The notes: generated by a model not told the origin, from the sequence alone. Shown: positions 46,322-55,715, counted from the first letter of the stretch. The stretch: 64,000 nucleotides of DNA from CAYMCO01 sp964388955 (GCA_964388955.1 CAYMCO010000030.1:1-64000), one strand, 5' to 3'. Numbers and translations are program-made.

Positions 46322-48309
46322 GCGATTACCCTTATTGGGGGTATGCGGGTCGGTATCTTCGCGTCGATCTCTCTTCAAATCGGGTAAGGGAACTCGCAGT
46401 ACCGCTGGAGTGGATTCGTGACTACCTGGGTGGAAACGGATTTGGAACGAGAATCCTGTGGGAAGAGGTTCCCCCCTCAGCGGATCCACTAGGGCCGGCC
46501 AACAAGCTCATCATCGCGCCCGGAGCGCTAACAGGTGGACCGTTGCCCAATGCAAGTCGCACCGAATTCATCGCCAAATCCCCGCTCACGGGCATTTACG
46601 GTGACGCGAATGCCGGCGGTTACCTTGGCGCTGAGCTCAAGTTCGCCGGTTATGACCTGCTGGTTTTTGAAGAGCAGTCTGAGGAGCCTGTTTATCTTTA
46701 TATCGAGGACGACAAAGCGGAACTACGATCGGCCGCACGTCTCTGGGGCAGAAGCACCCTCGACACAGAGAGTGCCTTGCAGCAAGAATGCGGAAGCCAA
46801 GAGCTCAAAGTCGCGTGTATCGGCCCGGCCGGGGAGAACGGAGTCCGATTCGCGAGCATCAATCTGACCCATCGCCGGACCGCTGCTCGCTCGGGGCTGG
46901 GAGCGGTGATGGGTTCAAAACGCCTCAAGGCAATTGCAGTTCGCGGCACCCGTGGGTTTTCCGTCGCCGATCCGGCGAAGCTCCGGGAGCTGTCTCTGAA
47001 ACTCCATCATGCCATTCGCGAGAATGAATTCTTCCCCGGAGTGAGCCGTTTCGGCACACCCGGGTTAGTGGCCTTGATGAATCCCATGGGCAGGTTCCCC
47101 GCCTACAATTTCCAGAAGGGCAGTTTCGAGAAGTTCCAGTCCATCAGCGGCGAGACTCTGCGGGCTGAGCATCTTGTCAGGGATATCAGTTGTTATGGGT
47201 GCCCGGTCGCGTGTGACAAGCTCTACCGGATTGTTAAGGGCAAGCGCGCAGGCTCGATCGTGAGCAGTGTCGAGTACGAAAATCTGAATGCGCTGGGCGC
47301 ATGCATAGGCAACAGCGATCTCGACTGCGCGTTGCATGCGAACCTGCTGTGTGACGACCTGGGGATGGATGCAATCTCCGCTGGGCGTGTGATCGCTTTC
47401 GCATTCGAGTTGTACGAAAAGGGCATTATTCCGCAAGAGATCGTCGGCGATCTCGACCTTCGCTGGGGGAGCCGAATGTCGGTCTTGACACTGCTCCAGC
47501 GCATCGCTTTGCGAGAGGGCTCTCTGGGAAAGATTCTCGGCGAGGGGTCAGCACGCGCTGCCAATCTCCTGGGCGATGGTGCCGCACGCTATGCCATGCA
47601 TGTCAAAGGCCAGGAAATCCCCGCTCAAGATGGTAGGGCGCAGCAATCAATGGGGCTGGCGCATGTGACATCGTCCAGGGGGGCCGATCATCTGAAGGCT
47701 TTTCCTGTGATTGATGAGACTGGCTATCGCTCGGAGGCCGTGCGCCGGTATGGTGAGCAGTATCTTCCCGAGTTGATCGACCCGCTCGCCACGCGTCACA
47801 AAGCCATGCTCGTGAAAGACGGGGAGGATTTCGGTGCCGTAGTGGACTCGTGTGGCAATTGCAAGTCGGGCGGAACGTTTGTAATGGCGGAGATCTATTG
47901 GGAAGAACAGGCCAGGGCGATCCAAGCATCCACCGGAATGAAAATCGATTCCTCGGAACTGAAGAGAATCGGGGAGCGAATATACAACCTTCAGCGCTGC
48001 TACAACGCACTGCATGGAATCTCCAGCCACGATGACGTCCTTCCCTGGCGATTTACGCAAGTACCATCCCCGTCCGGAAACGCCAGGGGAAGCGTATGCG
48101 GGCTGGACGTGATGCTGCCTGAATACTATGGATTACGAGGGTGGGACCCCGAAACCGGGTTGCCTCTCCGCGCTACTCTCGAGCGCCTCGGCCTAGGCGA
48201 GGCGTACGATCGCGTAAAACGCGCCATCGAGTGCGGGTCGGCGGGGCAAATAAGAAAGAGGCTTGGTTGGGCCGCACCTTGGACCGGCGCGGCTCGAGGT
48301 GAGGCGTGA
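46318..48309 (+). CDS. AOR-family tungsto-pterin oxidoreductase 2
   Basis: A 663-residue AOR-family protein. YLGGNGFGTRILWEEVP opens the pterin domain, NAGGYLGAELKFAGYD the second pterin loop, and GLGAVMGSKRLKAIAV follows. The cluster ligands are C292, C295, C299 (CYGCPVAC) and C512/C515 (SCGNC). CDDLGMDAISAGRVIAF is the DxxGxD box, with Met in place of the usual Leu. It is only distantly similar to AOR 1 at 40629. Overlapping start and stop codons tie it to the ferredoxin before and the MoaD-like gene after. Inside a ring-opening operon its substrate could be a nucleobase intermediate or an aldehyde/acid formed from it; this is inference. Confidence 0.93.
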   Translation: MSDYPYWGYAGRYLRVDLSSNRVRELAVPLEWIRDYLGGNGFGTRILWEEVPPSADPLGPANKLIIAPGALTGGPLPNASRTEFIAKSPLTGIYGDANAGGYLGAELKFAGYDLLVFEEQSEEPVYLYIEDDKAELRSAARLWGRSTLDTESALQQECGSQELKVACIGPAGENGVRFASINLTHRRTAARSGLGAVMGSKRLKAIAVRGTRGFSVADPAKLRELSLKLHHAIRENEFFPGVSRFGTPGLVALMNPMGRFPAYNFQKGSFEKFQSISGETLRAEHLVRDISCYGCPVACDKLYRIVKGKRAGSIVSSVEYENLNALGACIGNSDLDCALHANLLCDDLGMDAISAGRVIAFAFELYEKGIIPQEIVGDLDLRWGSRMSVLTLLQRIALREGSLGKILGEGSARAANLLGDGAARYAMHVKGQEIPAQDGRAQQSMGLAHVTSSRGADHLKAFPVIDETGYRSEAVRRYGEQYLPELIDPLATRHKAMLVKDGEDFGAVVDSCGNCKSGGTFVMAEIYWEEQARAIQASTGMKIDSSELKRIGERIYNLQRCYNALHGISSHDDVLPWRFTQVPSPSGNARGSVCGLDVMLPEYYGLRGWDPETGLPLRATLERLGLGEAYDRVKRAIECGSAGQIRKRLGWAAPWTGAARGEA

Positions 48310-48587
48310 TCCATATATCGGTGCACTATTTCAATGTCCTTGCCACTCGGGCAGGCAAGAGGACCGAAGTGATCTCCCTCCCGGAAGGCTCCTCGGTTCG
48401 TGATCTGATCGTCCAATTGGCTGATAGGAACTCCAGTGAATTCCGGGAAAGCGTACTCAATAAGGGCGAGATCAGCACCTATCTGCGTGTGTTTGTCAAC
48501 CACAGGATCATTCAGGCCCAGGAGCTGGACAGATGCCTGACGGAGGGGGATGGGGTGATGCTGTTTCCCGCCGTGGCTGGCGGCTGA
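48306..48587 (+). CDS. MoaD/ThiS-like ubiquitin-fold sulfur carrier
   Basis: A 93-residue beta-grasp protein ending in the required Gly-Gly (MLFPAVAGG). Such proteins carry a C-terminal thiocarboxylate as the sulfur source for pterin dithiolene (MoaD) or thiazole (ThiS). The GTG start overlaps the stop of AOR 2 (GTGA). MoaD-like genes often sit beside AOR genes, so a role in supplying the tungstopterin of AOR 2 is likely. No MoaE or MoeB is in the window, and the protein could instead be a general MoaD. Confidence 0.85.
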   Translation: MIHISVHYFNVLATRAGKRTEVISLPEGSSVRDLIVQLADRNSSEFRESVLNKGEISTYLRVFVNHRIIQAQELDRCLTEGDGVMLFPAVAGG

Positions 48588-48602
48588 GAGGGGCGGATTT
48601 CC

Positions 48603-49928
48603 TTGTCGGGAACACTCATACTGCCCCAATGGCTCATCATCGGCGGCGACCGAGCGCCGCTGTGGGGTTGGGGCGTCCGCGTCGTGGATGACACGATCCA
48701 GGCCGTTGGGCTCAAGGAGAAACTCCTTCAGAATTATCCGGGCGACGAAATCTGGGTGGCAGATGAAAAGGTCCTTTCACCCGGCTTCGTCAATACGCAT
48801 ACTCACCTGTACGGCATTTTGGCCCACGGCATTCCGCTTGCCAAGGTGCCGCGTGGTTTCCGGCCGTTCCTCCAGGAATTCTGGTGGCCCCGGGTCGAGG
48901 ATAGGCTGGACCATAAGATGATCGCCGCGGCGACAGATCTTCAGTGTTCTCGGATGCTCGGGAGTGGCGTCACCACCTTCTATGATTGCGTGGAGGCGCC
49001 CAACGCGCTGCCAGGCGTCTTGACGGCACAGGCTGAGATTGTGCGCCGCCGGGGCCTGCGGGCCATTCTGTCCTTCGAGGCGACGGAAAGAGTGAGTGCG
49101 GAAAATGGCCAACGCGGTCTGAATGAAAACGGAGAATTCGTGGTTGAGTGCCGCCAGAAAGGCGGGTTGGTCCGTGGCTGTATGTGCTTCCATACCAGCT
49201 TCACCTGCTCAAGTGAATTCATCGCGCAGGCTTTTTCGGAGGCACGCCGACTAAACACTTTCGTTCACATGCACTGCTGCGAAAGCCAATACGAAGTCGA
49301 TTTCACTCTTGAGAAATATGGTCAAACCCCGATACATCATTACGACCGCCTGGGCGTGCTCAGCACCGACACACTGGCGTCACAGTGTGTGCAAATCGAG
49401 CCGAGCGAAATCGAATTGATGGCGCACCGCGGAGTGCGCATGTCCCACATGCCCCTTTCCAACTGCGAAGTGGGAGGTGGAATTGCGCCAGTTCCAGAGC
49501 TGATTGAGGCGGGTGTGACCGTCGGTTTGGGCAGTGACGGATACATCGATGACTTCTTCGAGGTAATGCGAGGTGCGTTCCTGATTCACAAGGCGCGCAG
49601 GCAGGATCCGGCTGTAATGCCCGCGAATCTCGTTTGGCATCTAGCAACCGCAGGAGGAGCGCAAGCGTTGGGCCTTGGCAAAGTGGGAAGGATCGCGCCG
49701 GGCTGGCAGGCGGACCTGCAGATGATAGAGGCGCGCTTTCCGACGCCGGCCGAAAACTGGAATCTCTTCGAGCAACTTGTGCTGTACCGGAATAGCACCC
49801 ATGTCACGGACGTCATGGTCGCGGGAAGGACCCTTCTTCGGGACGGAGTACTGCTCGATGTGGAGGAGGATCGCCAGGTATGCGCAGTCCATGAGGCTGC
49901 CCGTGAGCTGTGGGAGAGCGCTGGCTGA
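48603..49928 (+). CDS. SsnA-like amidohydrolase
   Basis: A 441-residue metal-dependent aminohydrolase. VNTHTHLYGILAHGIPL carries the two N-terminal His ligands, followed by FLQEFWWPRVEDRLD, an FVHMHCCESQYEV metal His, MSHMPLSNCEVGGG and VGLGSDGYIDDFFEV with the Asp. The WW near residue 90 and the general layout are close to SsnA of the enteric purine cluster, a putative aminohydrolase of a purine breakdown intermediate. The TTG start lies 15 bases after the MoaD-like stop, with GAGAGGGG upstream. Fifth gene of the operon. Confidence 0.85.
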   Translation: MSGTLILPQWLIIGGDRAPLWGWGVRVVDDTIQAVGLKEKLLQNYPGDEIWVADEKVLSPGFVNTHTHLYGILAHGIPLAKVPRGFRPFLQEFWWPRVEDRLDHKMIAAATDLQCSRMLGSGVTTFYDCVEAPNALPGVLTAQAEIVRRRGLRAILSFEATERVSAENGQRGLNENGEFVVECRQKGGLVRGCMCFHTSFTCSSEFIAQAFSEARRLNTFVHMHCCESQYEVDFTLEKYGQTPIHHYDRLGVLSTDTLASQCVQIEPSEIELMAHRGVRMSHMPLSNCEVGGGIAPVPELIEAGVTVGLGSDGYIDDFFEVMRGAFLIHKARRQDPAVMPANLVWHLATAGGAQALGLGKVGRIAPGWQADLQMIEARFPTPAENWNLFEQLVLYRNSTHVTDVMVAGRTLLRDGVLLDVEEDRQVCAVHEAARELWESAG

Positions 49929-49933
49929 GGGAT

Positions 49934-51064
49934 ATGGCTGAATTGCAGACGAACCTCTTTGGCCACTGGCTTCACTCTCCACTCATTCTCGCCTCCGGTC
50001 CGCGCTCCTACGGCGCCGCAGGGATCCAAGCGGCGTTTGATTCCGGCGCGGCGGGGGTGGTGACTAAGACCCTCCGTCTAGAACCTGCGATTAATCCGGT
50101 CCCTCATATCGTCCGTCCGATCCGCCCTGGCCTCGGCAAGACATTGTTCAACTCAGAACAATGGTCTGATCTGACCTGGGAGCGCTGGGTGCGAAAGGAG
50201 CTTCCTGCGCTGCGGGGGCACCCCGGCCTTCTCATCGCCAGCATCGGCCACACGGCAGAGGAAGCGGCCGAAATAGTGAATCCCGTCGTTCGATCAGGCA
50301 CCGTTGATGCCATCGAATGCGTGGCCTATGTGCGCCGTGCCCTGGCCCCTTTAGTCCAAATGCTGCGGCAAGAGACCGATCTGCCCATACTGGCCAAGTT
50401 GACATTCAACTGGGGAGAGGATTTTTTTGACACGGCAGAATCTGCCCTTGACGCCGGGGCATCTGGTTTCACCGCCATCGACTCGCTCGGCCCCACGCTC
50501 CAGATTGACATCGAGGCCAGTCGACCTCTGCATGGGGGCGAAAATGGTATGGCGTGGATGTCAGGCGCTGCTATCAAACCGATCGCGGTCGGGCTCGTTG
50601 CTGAGTTGGTGAAGCGCTTTGACGTTCCGGTGATCGGCACCGGAGGCGCCATGCGCGCCGAGGATGTGATCGAATACATCATGGTGGGGGCCAGGGCCGT
50701 TGGGGCCTGTACTGCACCGCTTTTATCGGGATGTGGATGGTTCTCACGGACCAAGGAAGGGATTAGTGCGTGGCTTGACGCCCATGACTATGCCACCCTG
50801 GATGAAATCCGTGGAGTAGCCCTTCCGCGTCTCAGGGCGTTTCACAATGTCGAGCCCATGAACTTCCGATTTGAACCCACGATGTGTACTCTGTGCCGGC
50901 AGTGTGTAGTTGTATGCCCCTATGACGCGCGTCTGCTCACTGGGAAAGAGCCTCGGAACGCAGAGATTCGACTGCATCTGGATTCAGATCGATGCCGAAG
51001 TTGTGGCTTGTGTGTCGAATCCTGCAAGCCGGGCGCCCTGGCTTTCACCAACTGGCCCAAATAG
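49934..51064 (+). CDS. PreA-like dihydropyrimidine dehydrogenase with two [4Fe-4S]
   Basis: A 376-residue flavoprotein. Residues 1-300 are a dihydroorotate dehydrogenase-type FMN barrel (FGHWLHSPLILASGPRSYG, LIASIGHTAEEA, LPILAKLTFNWGEDF, VIGTGGAMRAEDVIEYIMVG). Residues about 315-376 carry two [4Fe-4S] motifs, CTLCRQCVVVCPYDA and CRSCGLCVESCKPGA, as in PreA and the C-terminus of eukaryotic dihydropyrimidine dehydrogenase. PreA reduces uracil or thymine with electrons from PreT. No PreT is nearby, so the ferredoxin at 45791 may serve instead. ATG 49934 is six bases after the previous stop, with GAGGG upstream. It closes the operon. Confidence 0.88.
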   Translation: MAELQTNLFGHWLHSPLILASGPRSYGAAGIQAAFDSGAAGVVTKTLRLEPAINPVPHIVRPIRPGLGKTLFNSEQWSDLTWERWVRKELPALRGHPGLLIASIGHTAEEAAEIVNPVVRSGTVDAIECVAYVRRALAPLVQMLRQETDLPILAKLTFNWGEDFFDTAESALDAGASGFTAIDSLGPTLQIDIEASRPLHGGENGMAWMSGAAIKPIAVGLVAELVKRFDVPVIGTGGAMRAEDVIEYIMVGARAVGACTAPLLSGCGWFSRTKEGISAWLDAHDYATLDEIRGVALPRLRAFHNVEPMNFRFEPTMCTLCRQCVVVCPYDARLLTGKEPRNAEIRLHLDSDRCRSCGLCVESCKPGALAFTNWPK

Positions 51065-51406
51065 CCTGCGCCTTTCTGCTGGTTGCTCAGCCAACAAAGC
51101 GCCCGCGAAGGACGCGGTCAGGCCTGCTGGTAGAATCACGGCGACAGGCAAAAGGGCATTTTCAACCAACTGCCTCTTGCAGCGACGGGGCCTGATAAGC
51201 CAAGATGTGCGTCTATGGGCCGAGTGTTGGGCGATGGCTTTCCAATCGTCGTCGACATATGCAAGATGTAGCGACTATTGGCAGCGATCACGAGTCAGTT
51301 CAGGCCATGCGAAAGGTCCCTACGGGGACCATTAATTGTCGTATTTCCCCCTCCGAACTCATAGTCTAGACGCAAGCCATGCACTTCAGGCTGAAGTATG
51401 GTTTGT
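51065..51406. other. Convergent gap with terminator hairpin
   Basis: 342 bases between the operon end (plus) and the adenine deaminase end (minus). No gene seen; one short stem-loop at 51315-51330. Confidence 0.5.
51315..51330. terminator. Short hairpin between convergent genes
   Basis: GGTCCC (51315-51320), a TACG tetraloop and GGGACC (51325-51330), with AAA before it and an AT-rich tail after it. It could stop transcription from both sides, mainly the minus strand coming from the other direction; strength unknown. Confidence 0.4.
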
Positions 51407-53152
51407 CTACGGGAAAACCGGGATCAGCTCCTGAGTCGCCACATCCACCAGCCCTTTGTCCGTGATGCTGACCTCCGGAATCACCGGGAGGGCCATCGCT
51501 ATCAATTCAAGGGGAAATGTCTTCGCCAGCCCAAGCTCTGGAAGAGATCGCTCGAAATCCTCCATTTTTCGAGCGATTTCCGGTACAGGGGAAGGGCTCA
51601 TGAGGCCGGCAATTGGAAGGGGGACTAGCGCGATGACCTTTCCGTTCCTCACTGCGACGAGTCCCCCATTGCTTCTTTCAAGCGCCCTTACCGCGGCCAG
51701 CATGTCCGTGGGGCTCGTGCCCAGGATGGCCAGATTGTGGCTGTCGTGACTGATCGTGCTGGCAATTGCCCCCTGCTTTAGGGGGTAATTGCGTACGAAT
51801 GCGAGGCTTGGCGCCCGGCCCTGCCCGTGACGGGGGACGATGGCGGCGACGGATACGCCGGCGGGGAGAGGATAAGGGATCCAGCCGTTCTTACTGTGCA
51901 AAGTGAGTCTTTCCAGCTTGGTGAACAGTTGGCTCATATCCATCGCATTTGCATCGACAGAGCGATCCGGACCGGAAAGTCTGAAGCAAAAATCCTCTAC
52001 CGAGAGTTCTGGAAGCCTTACTGAATTATCCGTCAGGGGAGGCACAGGTTCCCTGATCTCACGCTTGAGCCTTCTGTCCTCTACCTCTAGCTTCCCATCG
52101 ATAATGACGTATCTGACGATCACTTCCTCAAGGTTCTCGAGAACCAGTAGGTCCGCCAGCCATCCGGGGGCAATCGCCCCGTGACCCCATAGCCCATAAT
52201 GAAGGGCCACGTTGATGGTCGCCATCTGTATCGCGGTCATGGGATCGATACCTTGGCGAATCAGAAGCCTGACGCCGTGATCGATGTGCCCGTTCTGGAG
52301 GAGATGATGGGGCATAACATCGTCCGTGCAGAAACCGAACATGCGAGAATCACTTATTCCTCTGAGTGCATCAGCGATATCAGGCGTTCCATCGTGGAAT
52401 GTGGAAGCTCGCGCGTAGACCATCATCCCAGCTCGTACCTTCTCAAGCATTTCCTCGGCAGTTGCTGATTCGTGGTCTGAAGATCTCGGGCCGGTGGCCG
52501 CCAGGTAGGCCTGAAGATCTCTTCCGGCAACTCCAGGCGCATGTCCCTCAACAGGCACTCCCCACTCATGCCCGGCCTCGACGATAGGGGTGACCTTGCC
52601 CACCTGCTGGATGATCCCTGGATAGTCCATTGCCTCGGCAATGGCCACGACGCGCTTCCACCCCAACACTTCCGATACTTCGCGATGGGTCAAGGTCGCC
52701 CCCGCAGTCTCCACGGCCGGCACCGCGGGCACGCAGCTCGGGACGGTGATGTAGTATCGCATAGGAAGCCCCTCGCTCGCTTCGAGCATGTAGCGGATAC
52801 CTTTGAGTCCATAGACGTTGGCGATCTCGTGAGGATCTGTACATACGGTGGTTGTCCCCCGAGTGAGGAGTATCTTTGCCCACTGGGCGGGTGTGCACAT
52901 GCTCGATTCGTTGTGGACATGGCCATCGATGAAACCGGGGCAAACGTAAAGCCCCTGCGCGTCGATGACCTTCTTTGCGCTGAGCGCGCATTCCCCCGCT
53001 GGCAGCACTAGGGAAATCCTGTTTCCATATATCCCAATATCCGCTTCCTGCACCTCTTTGGTTAACACGTTGATGAGCGCACCGTTGGTGATCAAGATAT
53101 CGAGCTGGCAATCTCCCCGTGCCGACGCAACCAGATCTCTTCGGTCCTGCAT
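51407..53152 (-). CDS. Adenine deaminase
   Basis: A 581-residue amidohydrolase of the Ade/AdeC type, converting adenine to hypoxanthine and ammonia. Family boxes in order are GFIDGHVHNESSM, TVCTDPHEIANVYG, VPSCVPAVP, PVEGHAPGVAGRDLQAYLA, MFGFCTDDVMPHHLL, AIQMATINVALHYG and, in the C-terminal domain, TISHDSHNLAILG. All expected metal ligands are present. ATG 53152 is taken although the frame extends 49 codons upstream, because homology starts later. A GGAG lies ten bases upstream. It is transcribed alone, opposite to the purine operon. Confidence 0.93.
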   Translation of the reverse strand: MQDRRDLVASARGDCQLDILITNGALINVLTKEVQEADIGIYGNRISLVLPAGECALSAKKVIDAQGLYVCPGFIDGHVHNESSMCTPAQWAKILLTRGTTTVCTDPHEIANVYGLKGIRYMLEASEGLPMRYYITVPSCVPAVPAVETAGATLTHREVSEVLGWKRVVAIAEAMDYPGIIQQVGKVTPIVEAGHEWGVPVEGHAPGVAGRDLQAYLAATGPRSSDHESATAEEMLEKVRAGMMVYARASTFHDGTPDIADALRGISDSRMFGFCTDDVMPHHLLQNGHIDHGVRLLIRQGIDPMTAIQMATINVALHYGLWGHGAIAPGWLADLLVLENLEEVIVRYVIIDGKLEVEDRRLKREIREPVPPLTDNSVRLPELSVEDFCFRLSGPDRSVDANAMDMSQLFTKLERLTLHSKNGWIPYPLPAGVSVAAIVPRHGQGRAPSLAFVRNYPLKQGAIASTISHDSHNLAILGTSPTDMLAAVRALERSNGGLVAVRNGKVIALVPLPIAGLMSPSPVPEIARKMEDFERSLPELGLAKTFPLELIAMALPVIPEVSITDKGLVDVATQELIPVFP

Positions 53153-54647
53153 CCCACATTTCTCCTTTCCGCTAGCAATATGGATGGCCGGCGCCTTTCC
53201 AGAGCTCTGCAAGCGGCGCGAGCATGCTTGAGCATTCCTCGGGGCCCTGCCAGGACGTTGCAGGATCAGCGTGCATGGCAGGACATTCGAGATTCTCATC
53301 TATCCTCTGGTCATTGCGCTGCGGGCACATGTGCAGCGTTCAGCCAGTGGCGCTGGGTTTGGCAGATAGCATGGGCCTGTTCGTCGTGCGAGTCAAATCG
53401 GTTGTGCGACCTAGGCTAGGGTACCGTCAACCGATCAACAATCGCAACGCCTCTCACGCAAACCCATGTGGCCCTCGTTGAGATAGTTCGTAGGAATAGG
53501 CCACCTACAGCATTTTCAGGATGAAGGCGGTGCTGTGGGGCCCCCATCCCGGTTGAGTTTCCCCAGATGAAGCCGCGTCGCTCTCTTGGTGAAGCGCTGC
53601 CGCGGGATGAGCGCACCCAAATGGCGTAGAGAGTGATCTTCGGACACAATCGGATCGTGGAGGAAGTCTCCCGAGAGGTTGCCTTTCTCGTACTCCTTGA
53701 ACCGCTCACCGCGCGTGCCGCAAGCCTCATTGATGCCGCTATCGATCTAAACCCCCGTCACGCGAGCGGCGTTTCGCGGGCCTTCTGACCCCCTGGGGCA
53801 GGCTTGTTTGACATGCATGCTGACAAGGAATATACTGTTGCGATCATAAAATCCTGTCTCACGATGCGACTATGACCTGAGAATCATGGAACTCTGTCGG
53901 GCAGATTTGCTCGATTTTGAATGAAACCCGGATGGCCAGCAGTTGCTCCCGAATGCCCACCGGCAAAGGACTTACCTGTTCAGGATGAACACGCCGGAAG
54001 CGGGCAAATCAACAGACAGAGCGAGTTCTGGCAGATATCGGTTCGCGTGCGGTGTGAGTGCTCGGCACTAGGACTTGTGGGCCTTCTTGGTGAAGGATCG
54101 GATTTCCTTTCTCATATGGGGCGGTTCCTCGGTGGTGCATAGAGGCGCTGGTAGAGTGCTCATTCTAGGCTTGAACTAGAGCGGCAAGACCAAGGGACTG
54201 GCCAAGAGCCGATCTGGGGAAGCGGGTGCCTGGGGGGCGTATGTTCTTCCCTCTCGACATCAACGCTTGGGCGAGACCAGCAGCATACTCTTTGGCTGGC
54301 TGGTAGTGTGTGTACCGGCTCTGCAGCGCCATGCAGTGATCTGCGCCCTTGATGAGCGCACGAATAGGCTTCGCTATCTTGGACACCGAGTAGGTCGTCG
54401 GTGTCAGAGCTTTCCCGGTTTTCGGGGCGGCGGTTGATCTGTGGGATGGGATACCGGGGTGGGCGATATTCGCAGGGGGTGCAGATGACCCTGGGTCCTA
54501 TCCAGAAAAGGGGCTGATAGATTTGCGGATGCGCGGCAAAAATGCGAACGGGCGCAACGTCATCGCAAACATGGAACCTCCGAGCGGCTCACTGCCGACT
54601 GCCTTTTCCTCAGAATCTGAACGAATCGAACTGAGACGGAGCCAACG
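53153..54647. other. 1.5 kb without a recognisable gene
   Basis: The longest apparently empty stretch of the window. It holds a near-consensus promoter at 53808-53836 pointing to the right, and only short frames. One minus-strand frame (54165-54386) is protein-like but matches no family I know. I looked for RNase P, tmRNA, SRP and tRNA motifs and saw none. Confidence 0.45.
53808..53836 (+). promoter_or_regulatory. Near-consensus promoter with no adjacent gene
   Basis: TTGACA (53808-53813), a 17-base spacer and TATACT (53831-53836). The first supported gene downstream on this strand starts 811 bases later (54648). The promoter may serve a long leader of that gene or an unrecognised RNA. Confidence 0.6.
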
Positions 54648-55715
54648 ATGGATTTGAATAGTTTCCTCAAGCAGTTGCCAAAGGTTGAACTCCATTGCCA
54701 CTTGGAAGGAGCTGTGCGGCCGTCGACCTTCGCCGACCTCGGCACTAAACATGGCCTTGAGTTGCCATCATACGAAGATCCAGCCCAGCTCTATCAGTTC
54801 GAACCCAATATGACGGGTTTTCTCAGGGTCTATTCCCTTGTCAGCCAATCGATTAGGGATCGGGATGATTTCAGACGGGTCACGTATGAGGCTCTTGAAG
54901 ACGCGGTCGGCTGCGGTGTGCGCTACCGTGAGATGTTCTGGAGCCCAATGGAACATCTAGACCTTGGAGTCCCTTTCAGAGATCAAAAGGATGGCATCGT
55001 CGATGGGCTTCGAGATGCGGAGAAGGATTTCGGCGTTCAATGCCGTATGATTTGTGGCATCAATCGTGAGGAGTCGCCCGAGCGAGGCGTTGAACTTGTG
55101 CAGCACATGCTCGACAACCGGAGCGATTTCATTATTGGGATCGGCCTGGACTATGACGAAGCAGGCAATCCACCCGAGAAGATGTGGAGGGCGTTCCACC
55201 TAGCGCGCGACGGGGGTTTGCGACGCACGGCTCATGCCTGCGAATACATGAGACCCCCTGCCGATGTCGAGACCTGTCTTGACATTCTGGGGTGTGAGCG
55301 CATTGACCACGGATACAGGGTCCTTCTCGATGCAGAGACCACGAGAAGGTGTGCGGATGAGGGGGTCATATTCACGACAATCCCCGTGGTGCAAACCTAC
55401 GGCGAGTACGGCACCTCGGACGAATGGGAGGATCATGGGCTGAGGGCGTCGGAGTTTCCCTACCCGATCAAAACCATGTTCAATCGGGACCTGCGGGTGA
55501 CATTGAACTCGGATGATCCCGGGATCATGCGATTTGATTTGTCGCAGGACTACGCTCTGGCTGCTGAGCTCATGGGATTTGGGCCCAAGGATTTCAGGAC
55601 CTTGATACTGAACGGCATTGACGGCGCCTGGCTAGACGAGGCTACCAAGCGCCAATGGAGGCAGGATTGGTCGCGCGAAATCGACGCCATGATCCCTTTG
55701 GTCGGTGGCGGATGA
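54648..55715 (+). CDS. Adenosine/adenine deaminase family protein
   Basis: A 355-residue zinc deaminase of the adenosine deaminase superfamily. The zinc ligands H16 and H18 lie in VELHCHLEGAVRP. The catalytic His-Glu box reads AHACE instead of the usual HAGE. RIDHGYR follows, then VTLNSDDPGIM with the Asp pair. RIGHG is usual in adenosine deaminases and RIDHG in the AAH1-type adenine deaminases, so the substrate is open: adenosine or adenine. Length is typical (330-350). ATG 54648 has ACGGAGCC upstream. The BMP-family importer starts 264 bases downstream on the same strand, which fits use of imported nucleosides. Confidence 0.88.
   Translation: MDLNSFLKQLPKVELHCHLEGAVRPSTFADLGTKHGLELPSYEDPAQLYQFEPNMTGFLRVYSLVSQSIRDRDDFRRVTYEALEDAVGCGVRYREMFWSPMEHLDLGVPFRDQKDGIVDGLRDAEKDFGVQCRMICGINREESPERGVELVQHMLDNRSDFIIGIGLDYDEAGNPPEKMWRAFHLARDGGLRRTAHACEYMRPPADVETCLDILGCERIDHGYRVLLDAETTRRCADEGVIFTTIPVVQTYGEYGTSDEWEDHGLRASEFPYPIKTMFNRDLRVTLNSDDPGIMRFDLSQDYALAAELMGFGPKDFRTLILNGIDGAWLDEATKRQWRQDWSREIDAMIPLVGGG

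Noticed and set aside
53153..53299. Longer N-terminus of the adenine deaminase
   Set aside because: The 49 extra residues show no homology; ATG 53152 is preceded by GGAG.
54165..54386. Minus-strand 73-codon frame in the 1.5 kb gap
   Set aside because: Protein-like composition but no family, no ribosome site and no conserved neighbour; not enough to call a gene.
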